DNA from: Novosphingobium ovatum
GTDB taxonomy: Bacteria > Pseudomonadota > Alphaproteobacteria > Sphingomonadales > Sphingomonadaceae
Length of the DNA: 64,000 bases
Direction: 5' to 3'
Assembly (NCBI RefSeq): GCF_009909235.1
Contig: NZ_JAAAPO010000001.1
Span: 845,362 to 909,361 of the forward strand
A program made the position numbers and the translations under genes. The number at the start of each line of letters is the position of its first letter. Within the stretch, counting starts at the first letter, position 1. The notes beneath the pieces were generated by a model that was not told where the DNA came from, searched no databases, and was given only the letters and a program-made list of their open reading frames with translations. Positions 42,023 to 49,496 of the stretch are shown one piece after another.

Positions 42023-42736
42023 CTATGGCCGGCGGGGCAGCACGCTCAGCCGATAGGGCAGGTAGAGGAACACCTCGCTAGGCCCGCTGCGGGCCCATTC
42101 GACCGGGGCCTGCAGGTTTTCGATCTGCACGGCATAGTCCGGCCCGACGCGCGCCGCCATGGCGCGGGCGTCGGCGGCGATCGCCTCGCTGATGGCCGGG
42201 CGGTACTGGTCGGGCCCCACGACCGAAAAGGTCAGGTCATCGACCGCCTCGATCTGGGCGCGGCCAACCGGGGTTACGGCCTTTAGGAAAGCGGTGATGC
42301 GCGCCTGCGCTTGCTGCGCCGTCATGCCCGCCGACAGCGGCGCCTTGACCAGAAAGGTGATCTTGGCGCTGTCGGGGCGGCTGTCACGCTGAATGCCCAA
42401 CGCCGAGACATTGGCGGCGGTCAGCGGTTGCAGCACCTCCTCGCCAAAGGCCAGTTGCAGGCCCTGCTTGCCCGCCAACGCCACCGCGCCGCGCACCATC
42501 GCGTAAATTTCCTGCTCGCGCTGGGCGGAATCGCGGGTGTCGCCGCGCACCACCACGCCCTGCACCGCAAAATCGGCCTGACGGCGCAGACCGATGGCGG
42601 GCATCTGTGGGCTGTAATCGTCGGAAGAGCGGCGGCGGGCGGTGACGATCACCTCCATGCTGCCCAGATCCTGCGCGCTGGCCAGTGATGGCGCGATCAG
42701 TGCGCCTGCCAGCGCGGCGGTGATGAAATGTCGCAT
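42023..42736 (-). CDS. Secreted protein of unknown function
   Basis: A 237-residue protein with signal peptide (HFITAALAGALIAPSLASA). The mature part has MEVIVTARRRSSDDYSPQMPAIG, then alternating beta strands and helices (VVVRGDTRDSAQREQEIYAMVRGAVALAGK). The pattern recalls SIMPL/DUF541-like periplasmic proteins weakly; I cannot assign it with confidence. ATG 42736 has no strong RBS but fits the signal peptide. It converges with cysS, with 36 bases between. Confidence 0.65.
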   Translation of the reverse strand: MRHFITAALAGALIAPSLASAQDLGSMEVIVTARRRSSDDYSPQMPAIGLRRQADFAVQGVVVRGDTRDSAQREQEIYAMVRGAVALAGKQGLQLAFGEEVLQPLTAANVSALGIQRDSRPDSAKITFLVKAPLSAGMTAQQAQARITAFLKAVTPVGRAQIEAVDDLTFSVVGPDQYRPAISEAIAADARAMAARVGPDYAVQIENLQAPVEWARSGPSEVFLYLPYRLSVLPRRP

Positions 42737-42823
42737 GCTTGTCCCTCCCACGTGCGGCCGTTCTGTTGGCGCTGTGGCGGGAGGGTGTGGGCCGGGGCGC
42801 GACCTGTCAAGCCGCGCCAAATG

Positions 42824-43237
42824 TCAGATATCGGCCAACAACAACAGCTCGCATTCCACGACCATGCGCGGGGCGGGGATCTGCCATTGCGTCACTTCGG
42901 CCACCACGGCGTCGGCCACCAACTGGCCGCGAATGGTGAATTCATGTTCGGGCAGGGTGGCGATCAGCTCGTCTGCGGCGGCGATGCCGTCCACGCCGTT
43001 GAACTCCAGCGTGACGGTGTGGCGCGTGCCGTGAAAGGTGGCGCTGGCCCATGGACGTTCTGCGTGGCTGATCAATTCGGCCTTGTCGCCCGCCAGCCGC
43101 AACAGCGCGTGCAGCAGTTGCAGCGAGGGATGGCGCAGCCGTGCTCCACGCGCGCCGGCCCCCACCGGCGGCAGATCGGGCTGCGGATGGCCGAACAGCG
43201 GCTGGTGGCTGGGGGTGTTGCGGGCGTCAAAGCGCAT
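42824..43237 (-). CDS. Unrecognised 137-residue protein
   Basis: A soluble protein without signal peptide, with balanced composition and a C-terminal beta-rich part (TVTLEFNGVDGIAAADELIATLPEHEF...PAPRMVVECELLLLAD). It overlaps the upstream 68-residue gene by 11 bases, suggesting a coupled pair. I recognise no family. Confidence 0.65.
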   Translation of the reverse strand: MRFDARNTPSHQPLFGHPQPDLPPVGAGARGARLRHPSLQLLHALLRLAGDKAELISHAERPWASATFHGTRHTVTLEFNGVDGIAAADELIATLPEHEFTIRGQLVADAVVAEVTQWQIPAPRMVVECELLLLADI

Positions 43238-43433
43238 GGGTGGTCTCCGTGGTCGCGGTGTTCTGATGATGGGTGGTGATAAAGGCGATGATGCGCCGGG
43301 TCAGGGCCGGGCGCGGCTGACGGCCATTGCGCATGTCGCCCACCAGACGCGGATCGTGCGCGACGATCCGGCCAAAGCGGGTCCAGCTCATGCCGGACTG
43401 AAGCAGAAAATTCTCGATCTGAAGCAGCAGCAT
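43227..43433 (-). CDS. Small putative DNA-binding protein
   Basis: A 68-residue protein (LLQSGMSWTRFGRIVAHDPRLVGDMRNGRQPRPALTRRIIAFI) whose helix pattern resembles a small helix-turn-helix of the Cro/CopG-like size; this is a resemblance, not a firm assignment. It reads away from the S24 regulator gene, across the 81-base region with the SOS box. Its stop lies inside the next gene's start region. Confidence 0.6.
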   Translation of the reverse strand: MLLLQIENFLLQSGMSWTRFGRIVAHDPRLVGDMRNGRQPRPALTRRIIAFITTHHQNTATTETTHAL

Positions 43434-43460
43434 TTTGCCCCTCCTGTTCTGATTCGCTGT

Positions 43461-43475
43461 GTTCAGTGTTTGTTC
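43461..43475 (+). promoter_or_regulatory. Alphaproteobacterial LexA/SOS box GTTC-N7-GTTC
   Basis: GTTCAGTGTTTGTTC is an exact match to the GTTC-N7-GTTC operator of LexA in this class. It lies between the divergent starts at 43433 and 43515, so either or both genes could be damage-inducible. Confidence 0.5.
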
Positions 43476-43496
43476 TCATATCTGGAGGGGGTTGTC

Positions 43497-43510
43497 TAGG
43501 AAATTTCCTA
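43497..43510 (+). promoter_or_regulatory. Perfect 14-bp palindrome before the S24 regulator
   Basis: TAGGAAATTTCCTA is fully self-complementary and ends four bases before ATG 43515, overlapping the likely RBS. The core GGAAATTTCC recurs at 43748-43757 within the coding sequence. An autoregulatory operator is a reasonable inference. Confidence 0.45.
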
Positions 43511-43514
43511 TGGT

Positions 43515-44237
43515 ATGTTCGCCGTTATGGAACAGATTGATCCTCGGGCAAATTTGCTGAAGCTGTCGGCGGACAAGGGCGTCAGCCTGGCGTCCCTGTC
43601 GGCGCTGATTGGCAGAAATTCGACATATTTGCAGCAATTTGTACGAAAGGGTAGTCCGCGTAAGCTGGAGGAGGACGACCGGCGGACGCTGGCGCGGTTC
43701 TTTGGCGTGGCCGAATCGGAACTGGGCGGAACGGGCGATTCTGTGCAGGAAATTTCCTTCGAACCCGCAGCGGCAGGGCGGCAGCGTTCTGTTGCGCCCG
43801 CAAAACCGCCCGTGCCCGCGCGGCGCCCCATGGCCGAATGGTTCGATGTGCCCCGGCTGGAACTGGGTGCCTCGGCAGGGCCGGGCGCCTTTGCCGTGGG
43901 CGAACAGGCGATTGGCGCGCTGCGCTTTGCCGCCAGTTGGCTGCGCGGGCAGGGGTTCGATCCGGCCATGCTGACCGCGATCGCGGTGACGGGTGATTCG
44001 ATGGAGCCCACCTTGCGCGATGGTGACGAGATCCTGGTCGACCGCACTCCCCGCCCGATGCGTGACGGCATCCATGTGGTGCGGGTGGGCGATGGCTTGC
44101 TGGTCAAGCGGCTGGATCTGGCGCAGCCGGGGCGGATCGGGCTGATCAGCGACAATCCCGCCTATCGCCCGCTGGATCTCCCCCGCGAAGAGGTGGCGAT
44201 CATTGGTCGCGTTGTGTGGAAGGGCGGGCGGCTATAG
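43515..44237 (+). CDS. S24-family repressor-like transcriptional regulator (LexA/CI-type)
   Basis: A 240-residue protein. The N-terminal part (SLASLSALIGRNSTYLQQFVRKGSPRKL) is a helix-turn-helix; the C-terminal S24 domain has Ser162 in VTGDSMEPTLRDGDE and Lys198 in LLVKRLDL, the serine-lysine dyad of LexA/CI autoproteases. Whether it self-cleaves depends on a scissile Ala-Gly site, possibly near AEWFDVPRLELGASAGPG; this is not clear. An alternative start is ATG 43527. It has an SOS box and a palindrome upstream, so a damage-linked role is plausible. No prophage genes are near. Confidence 0.85.
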   Translation: MFAVMEQIDPRANLLKLSADKGVSLASLSALIGRNSTYLQQFVRKGSPRKLEEDDRRTLARFFGVAESELGGTGDSVQEISFEPAAAGRQRSVAPAKPPVPARRPMAEWFDVPRLELGASAGPGAFAVGEQAIGALRFAASWLRGQGFDPAMLTAIAVTGDSMEPTLRDGDEILVDRTPRPMRDGIHVVRVGDGLLVKRLDLAQPGRIGLISDNPAYRPLDLPREEVAIIGRVVWKGGRL

Positions 44238-44288
44238 CCGTCAAAAGGCGGATTGGATCGGCGCCCGGCCTATTGTATCGGGCGGGGC

Positions 44289-44951
44289 ATGACTGATGCT
44301 TCTGACATGCCGATGCGCATCCACACCATCCCCGTCACGCCGTTTCAGCAGAACTGCTCGCTGATCTGGTGCACACGCAGCATGCGCGGGGCGCTGATCG
44401 ATCCGGGCGGCGATCTGGACCGGATCAAGGCCGAAGTCGCCCGTCTGGGCGTCACCATCGAGAAGCTGTTGATCACCCATGGCCATATGGACCACTGTGG
44501 TTTGGCGGGGGTTTTGGCCGCCGATATCGGCGTGCCGATCGAGGGCCCGCATGAAGGCGACCGTTTCTGGATCGAGGGGCTGGATGATCCCCACACCCGC
44601 ATGGGGCTGGAGGGGCAAAGTTTCGAGCCCGACCGCTGGCTGAGCGATGGCGATACCGTCACGGTGGGCGATCTGACGCTGTCGGTGATCCATTGTCCCG
44701 GTCATACGCCGGGCCATGTGGTGTTTTATTACGCCCCGTTCAAGCTGGCGATTGTGGGCGACGTATTGTTCAAGGGCAGCATCGGGCGCACCGATTTCCC
44801 GCAGGGCAACCATCAGCAATTGCTGGATTCGATCACGGAAAAACTGTGGCCGCTGGGTAAGGATGTGACCTTTGTCCCCGGTCATGGCCCGCACAGCACC
44901 TTTGGTCATGAAATGCTGACCAACCCGTTTGTCGGCGGCCGTTACGGTTGA
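44289..44951 (+). CDS. MBL-fold hydrolase, glyoxalase II-like
   Basis: A 220-residue metallo-beta-lactamase fold protein with the zinc motif THGHMDH, then HCPGHTPGHVV and VPGHGP. Size and order match the YcbL-type group of thioester hydrolases. It lacks the C-terminal domain of true glyoxalase II. ATG 44289 is chosen because it begins the domain, 12 codons downstream of the first in-frame ATG. Confidence 0.9.
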   Translation: MTDASDMPMRIHTIPVTPFQQNCSLIWCTRSMRGALIDPGGDLDRIKAEVARLGVTIEKLLITHGHMDHCGLAGVLAADIGVPIEGPHEGDRFWIEGLDDPHTRMGLEGQSFEPDRWLSDGDTVTVGDLTLSVIHCPGHTPGHVVFYYAPFKLAIVGDVLFKGSIGRTDFPQGNHQQLLDSITEKLWPLGKDVTFVPGHGPHSTFGHEMLTNPFVGGRYG

Positions 44952-44960
44952 ACGGGTCGG

Positions 44961-44985
44961 GCGGGGGCGGTATGTGCGCCCCCGC
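44961..44985. terminator. Hairpin between convergent MBL and MAPEG genes
   Basis: GCGGGGGCG and CGCCCCCGC form a perfect 9-bp stem with a 7-base loop. No T-run follows on either strand, so termination would need Rho or other help. Confidence 0.4.
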
Positions 44986-44993
44986 TCGCGTCA

Positions 44994-45386
44994 TCAGATA
45001 CGGCCCATGGTGGCCAGTACCGCGACCACCACCAGCGTCAGTTGCGTGATGATCGCCGTGGCCATGCCGATAGGGCGCCCCGCCTTGAACCGGCCGTCCA
45101 TGCCAAAGCCATGCGCCACCCGGCCCAGCATGAATGCCGCGCCCAACGGCGCCAGCCACACCCCGCCCTTGCCGGCCAGTTCGACCAAGGCAAAGAGAAT
45201 CAGGGTGATGGGCGTCTGTTCGATAAAGTTGGCTTGCGCCCGCATGCGCGCGATCAGCTGCGCATCGCCCGCGTCACCAATGAATATCTTTTTTGCCATG
45301 CGGATCTGGCCAATCCGCGTCGCCAGCCAGAAATTGACCACGGCGGCGGCCCCGCTCAGGCATAAAGTGGTGGGTAACAGCTGCAT
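44994..45386 (-). CDS. MAPEG-family membrane protein
   Basis: A 130-residue protein with four hydrophobic helices and the motif RMRAQANFIEQTPITLILFALVEL typical of the MAPEG family (membrane-associated proteins in eicosanoid and glutathione metabolism). ATG 45386 starts MQLLPTTLCLSG; the frame is open 48 codons further with an Arg/Cys-rich, implausible sequence. Substrate unknown. Confidence 0.85.
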   Translation of the reverse strand: MQLLPTTLCLSGAAAVVNFWLATRIGQIRMAKKIFIGDAGDAQLIARMRAQANFIEQTPITLILFALVELAGKGGVWLAPLGAAFMLGRVAHGFGMDGRFKAGRPIGMATAIITQLTLVVVAVLATMGRI

Positions 45387-45601
45387 TGTGGCCCTTTCCT
45401 TGGCAGTGCGGCAGGGGCAGGGGTGGCACAACGGGCGCGCCCTGCCGCAACATTTCTTGCGCGATCTGCGCTCGATAGAGCAGAGCCGCTTGCATGACAC
45501 GCGAAATTCGCTATAGGCGCGCCTTCGCATCCGCCCATCGCTTCATGCGGCCCAGGGCGGCTTTTTGTGTCTGACTCGTATTTTCAGGAACAGGTGCCGA
45601 A

Positions 45602-45781
45602 ATGGCTGTCCCCAAGCGGAAAACCTCCCCCTCTCGTCGCGGCATGCGTCGTAGCCATGACGCGCTGAAGGTTGAGGCCTTCCATGAGTGCTCGAACTGT
45701 GGCGAACTGAAGCGCCCGCACAACCTCTGCCCTTCTTGCGGCCATTACAATGGTCGCGAAGTGATCGCGGTCGGTCTCTGA
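45602..45781 (+). CDS. rpmF: 50S ribosomal protein L32
   Basis: A 59-residue protein: [20 protein letters not shown], then a zinc ribbon CSNC and CPSC. It is the first gene of the rpmF-plsX-fabH-ihfA-merR cluster that is conserved in alphaproteobacteria. Too short for long-ORF searches but unmistakable. Confidence 0.97.
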   Translation: MAVPKRKTSPSRRGMRRSHDALKVEAFHECSNCGELKRPHNLCPSCGHYNGREVIAVGL

Positions 45782-45813
45782 TCCGTCACGTATAAGCAGG
45801 GGGAAGTCACGCC

Positions 45814-46887
45814 ATGAGTCTGCCGCGTATCGCTGTGGATGCGATGGGCGGGGACGATGGCGTGCGGACCATGGTCGCTGGTGCGGCCATGGCGCACGAG
45901 CGCGACTCGCGCATTCGTCTGCTGCTCGTGGGGGATGCCCCACGTCTTGAAAAAGCGCTCGATCGCCATCCCACCCTGCGGGGCGGGGTGGCCGAAGTGC
46001 TGCATGCCGATGATGTCATCAGCGGCGAGGAAAAGCCCAGTCAGGCGCTGCGCCGGGCCAAGAGCACCTCGATGGGCATGGCGATCCATGCGGTCAAGGA
46101 TGGCTCGGCCGGGGCTGCGGTTTCGGCGGGCAATACCGGCGCGCTGATGGCCATTGCCAAGCTGGCGCTGCGCACGATGCCCGGCATCGACCGGCCCGCG
46201 CTGGCCGCCATTCTGCCCACCTTGCAGCCCAGCGATGTCGTGATGCTGGATCTGGGGGCCAATACCGAATGTGATTCGCGCAATCTGGTGCAGTTTTCGG
46301 TGATGGGGGCCTGCTATGCCCGTATCGTCAACAACCAGCAGGTGCCGCGCGTCCGTTTGCTGAACATCGGCACCGAGGAAATCAAGGGCACCGAGGATCT
46401 GCGCGAAGCGGCCGCTGTGCTGAAGGACGCGGCCGAGCGCCTGTCGATGCGGTTTGACGGTTTCACCGAGGCGGACAAGATCTGTCGCGGCGAAATGGAT
46501 GTCGTTGTCACCGACGGCTTTACCGGCAATGTCGCGTTGAAGGCGGTGGAGGGCACGGCGCGTTTCGTGGGTGACCTGTTGCGCCGCTCGTTTGCCAGCT
46601 CGCTGCGGTCCAAGATCGGCTTCCTGATCTCGCGCCCGGCGACCGAATTGCTGAAGCATCATCTGGACCCGAACAACCACAACGGGGCATTGTTCCTGGG
46701 GTTGAACGGGATCGTCGTGAAAAGCCACGGCAGCGCCAACGCGCTGGGTGTGGCCAACGCCGTGGGCCTGACCGCGCGGCTGCTGGAGGAAAACCTGAAC
46801 GAGCGCATTGCCGCCGATCTCGCCCGCCTTGGTGGTGCAGAGACGCTTCGCAGCCCCCGCAAGGTCGCCGGCGAGGCCGCCCAATGA
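45814..46887 (+). CDS. plsX: Phosphate acyltransferase PlsX
   Basis: A 357-residue protein starting [12 protein letters not shown], with [14 protein letters not shown] and [11 protein letters not shown] motifs of the family. It converts acyl-ACP to acyl-phosphate, the first step of phospholipid synthesis by PlsX/PlsY. Its stop overlaps the fabH start (ATGA). Confidence 0.96.
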   Translation: MSLPRIAVDAMGGDDGVRTMVAGAAMAHERDSRIRLLLVGDAPRLEKALDRHPTLRGGVAEVLHADDVISGEEKPSQALRRAKSTSMGMAIHAVKDGSAGAAVSAGNTGALMAIAKLALRTMPGIDRPALAAILPTLQPSDVVMLDLGANTECDSRNLVQFSVMGACYARIVNNQQVPRVRLLNIGTEEIKGTEDLREAAAVLKDAAERLSMRFDGFTEADKICRGEMDVVVTDGFTGNVALKAVEGTARFVGDLLRRSFASSLRSKIGFLISRPATELLKHHLDPNNHNGALFLGLNGIVVKSHGSANALGVANAVGLTARLLEENLNERIAADLARLGGAETLRSPRKVAGEAAQ

Positions 46888-47870
46888 GCGGGCAGGGCAC
46901 CGTGCGGCGCTCGGTTTTGATCGGCACCGGCAGCGCGCTGCCGCAGCGCTGTGTCAGCAATGCCGAAATGGCGGCGATGGTCGACACCACGGATGAGTGG
47001 ATCGTCGAGCGCACCGGTATCCGTCAGCGCTATATTGCCGGGGAAGGCGAAACCACCGCCTCGCTGGCGATCGATGCGGCCAAGGCTGCCTTGGCTGCGG
47101 CGGGCGTGGAAGGCGGCAGCATCGATCTGATCGTGCTGGCCACCGCCACGGCCGAGCAGACCTTTCCCGCCACCGCGACCATCGTTCAAAACGCCATCGG
47201 CGCCAATGGCGGCATCGCCTTTGACGTGGCGGCGGTGTGCTCGGGCTTTGTCTATGCGGTGGGTGTGGCCGATTCCATGCTGCGTTCGGGCATGGCCCGG
47301 CGCGCGCTGGTGATCGGCGCGGAAACCTTCAGCCGCATTCTGGACTGGGAAGACCGCACCACCTGCGTGCTGTTTGGCGATGGCGCGGGCGCCGTGGTAC
47401 TGGAGGCGCAGGACAGCGCGCAGGACGGCGGCGCGGGCATTCTGGCCACGCGCCTGCACGCCGATGGCGCGCATAACCAGTTGCTGTTCGTCGATGGCGG
47501 GCCCAGCACGACGCAAACCGTCGGCCACCTGCGGATGAAGGGGCGCGAGGTGTTCCGCCACGCCGTCACCAATCTGGCCAGTGTCGTGGGTGAGGTGCTG
47601 GAAGATGCCGGGCACACGCCCGATGACATCGACTGGCTGGTGCCGCATCAGGCCAATGCCCGCATTCTGGAGGCGACCGCCAAGAAGCTGAACATGTCGC
47701 CCGACCGCGTTGTGGTGACGGTGCCCGAACATGCCAATACCTCGGCAGCGTCTGTGCCGCTGGCGCTGGACACGGCGGTGCGCGATGGCCGGGTCAAGGC
47801 GGGCGACCTGATCCTGATCGAGGCGATGGGCGGCGGCTTTACCTGGGGCGCCAGCCTGATCCGGGTCTGA
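46884..47870 (+). CDS. fabH: Beta-ketoacyl-ACP synthase III
   Basis: A 328-residue KASIII. Catalytic Cys lies in [12 protein letters not shown], His in [11 protein letters not shown], and Asn in [14 protein letters not shown]. It condenses acetyl-CoA with malonyl-ACP to start fatty acid synthesis. Coupled to plsX by a four-base overlap. Confidence 0.97.
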   Translation: MSGQGTVRRSVLIGTGSALPQRCVSNAEMAAMVDTTDEWIVERTGIRQRYIAGEGETTASLAIDAAKAALAAAGVEGGSIDLIVLATATAEQTFPATATIVQNAIGANGGIAFDVAAVCSGFVYAVGVADSMLRSGMARRALVIGAETFSRILDWEDRTTCVLFGDGAGAVVLEAQDSAQDGGAGILATRLHADGAHNQLLFVDGGPSTTQTVGHLRMKGREVFRHAVTNLASVVGEVLEDAGHTPDDIDWLVPHQANARILEATAKKLNMSPDRVVVTVPEHANTSAASVPLALDTAVRDGRVKAGDLILIEAMGGGFTWGASLIRV

Positions 47871-47939
47871 TCCGGATCCTTTCGTTCCAAAATGCCGGAT
47901 TTTTGGCGCTATCCCGTCTGAAAAGATGGCGGGATGGCA

Positions 47940-47967
47940 TTGTCTTTTCTTACCATTTTGCTATCCC
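47940..47967 (+). promoter_or_regulatory. Weak candidate promoter of ihfA
   Basis: -35 TTGTCT, 16-base spacer, -10 TATCCC. GAGTC, a GANTC site, follows at about 47972. The match is weak, and read-through from fabH is equally possible. Confidence 0.3.
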
Positions 47968-48008
47968 TTCGAGTCGGGAGGGTCTGGAAAGAAAGGCAGG
48001 GAGGCGAT

Positions 48009-48305
48009 ATGCGCTCCATGAGTACCCTTACGCGTGCCGATCTGGCGGAAGCGATGAATCGCCGTCTGGGCCTGTCGCGGACAGACTCTCTGGCGATGGT
48101 TGAATCCATCCTTGAAATGATGACCGAGGCGCTGGCCACTGGTGAGAATGTCAAGATCTCGGGTTTTGGCACGTTCCTGTTGCGCGACAAGAGCGAGCGC
48201 ATCGGCCGCAACCCCAAGACCGGCGTCGAAGTGCCGATCACGCCGCGCCGCGTGCTGACCTTCCGGGCAAGCCAGATGTTGAAGGACCGCGTCGCCAACG
48301 GTTGA
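48009..48305 (+). CDS. ihfA: Integration host factor alpha subunit
   Basis: A 98-residue HU/IHF-family DNA-bending protein: [45 protein letters not shown] and [12 protein letters not shown]. The IGRNPKTG beta-ribbon arm carries the intercalating proline. A strong RBS (GGGAGG) precedes ATG 48009. Position after fabH and before merR supports IhfA over HU. Confidence 0.94.
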   Translation: MRSMSTLTRADLAEAMNRRLGLSRTDSLAMVESILEMMTEALATGENVKISGFGTFLLRDKSERIGRNPKTGVEVPITPRRVLTFRASQMLKDRVANG

Positions 48306-48339
48306 TGGCGGCGTATGTCCGCGATGAAGGCTTTGCGGC

Positions 48340-48930
48340 ATGACTGAAAACGCGATGACCCGGGACGGGGCGGCCGATGCTGTCCCGCCGGTGGATCTCG
48401 GCTATGACCCGGTGGGTGACGCCGCCTCTCCGGCCGAGGCGGTGCTGGAGGCGCTGGCCATGGATGGCAAGTTGCCCTCGGCATTCCGCACCATCGGTGA
48501 GGTGTCGCGCGCCTTGATGCTCAAACCCCATGTTCTGCGCTATTGGGAGGAACAGTTCCCGATGCTGCGCCCGGTCAAACGGGCTGGCGGGCGGCGGCTG
48601 TACCGGCCGCAGGACGTGACGCTGCTGGCGCTGATTGACCGGCTGGTGCACACGCAGGGCTATACCTTGCGCGGGGCGCGGCAATGGCTGGAGGGTGAGG
48701 GGCGCGACCTGTGGAGCAAGCGCCACGCCGGACGGCTGGCGACAGAGGTGGCAGAGCCTGCGCCCGAAGTGGCCATGCCGCAGAGGTCGGAACCGATCAC
48801 CGTTTCGGCGGCGGTGCTGACACCTGCTCCGATGCCCGCGCAGCCCGTTCGTGATGACCGGTTGTTGCAGGAAATGCGGCAATTGCGCGCCCGGCTGGCA
48901 CAGGCATTGTCCAGCGACGAGGGGCGTTAG
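48340..48930 (+). CDS. MerR-family transcriptional regulator
   Basis: A 196-residue protein with an N-terminal extension of about 45 residues, then the MerR winged helix (FRTIGEVSRALMLKPHVLRYWEEQFPMLRPVKRAGGRRLYRPQDV, read in part), and a Pro/Ala-rich tail with a short C-terminal helix. This regulator follows ihfA in many alphaproteobacteria; its targets are unknown. Its stop overlaps the convergent sixA stop by four bases. Confidence 0.9.
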   Translation: MTENAMTRDGAADAVPPVDLGYDPVGDAASPAEAVLEALAMDGKLPSAFRTIGEVSRALMLKPHVLRYWEEQFPMLRPVKRAGGRRLYRPQDVTLLALIDRLVHTQGYTLRGARQWLEGEGRDLWSKRHAGRLATEVAEPAPEVAMPQRSEPITVSAAVLTPAPMPAQPVRDDRLLQEMRQLRARLAQALSSDEGR

Positions 48931-49496
48931 CTGAACACTTCTGGCCCCAGCGCGGCGTCCAGATCGCGCGGACGCATCAGATGGACCAGCCGCGCTTGCC
49001 GCTCGTCCAGATCGGCCCAACGGTCGATGTCGATGTCCAGCACGGCAAAGGTGGCGGTGGGAAATTTCGCCTCGACCACATCGCGCAACGGGCTGCTGCC
49101 ATCGTCGGGCACCAGATCAAAGATCAGATCCTCCAGCCCCGGATTATGGCCGACCATCAGGATGGTGTTCAGCGTGTCGCTTTGTTCGCGCAGGACGTCC
49201 GCCAGCGAGGCCGAAGACGCCAGATAGATCCGCCGGTCCCATGAGATGGGAAAACTGTGGCCCGCGTCCATGCCCGCACCAGCGGCTGCCATTTCGATCG
49301 TCTGGGCGGCGCGCACGGCGGGCGATGACATCACCTTGTTCCACACCATGCCCCGTTCCGCGCAGTAATCGCGGATGTGCCGCCCCATCAGCGGCGCGCC
49401 CAATTGCCCGCGCCGGTTCAGCGGGCGGTCAAAATCGCGCGCCCGCGCGTCCGACCAATCGGATTTGGCATGACGGAAAAGGCCTAGGGTTTTCAT
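48927..49496 (-). CDS. sixA: SixA-like histidine phosphatase
   Basis: A 189-residue branch 2 histidine phosphatase. Catalytic RHG-type motif: LFRHAKSDW with His9; the second His lies in MVGHNPGLEDL. SixA proteins remove phosphate from phosphohistidine domains in phosphorelays or PTS. It is coupled to the upstream helicase by an ATGA overlap. Confidence 0.88.
   Translation of the reverse strand: MKTLGLFRHAKSDWSDARARDFDRPLNRRGQLGAPLMGRHIRDYCAERGMVWNKVMSSPAVRAAQTIEMAAAGAGMDAGHSFPISWDRRIYLASSASLADVLREQSDTLNTILMVGHNPGLEDLIFDLVPDDGSSPLRDVVEAKFPTATFAVLDIDIDRWADLDERQARLVHLMRPRDLDAALGPEVFS

Noticed and set aside
47871..48008. tRNA gene expected near ihfA-merR in some relatives
   Set aside because: I searched the intergenic stretches for T-loop motifs (GGTTCGAATCC-like) and cloverleaf arms and found none.
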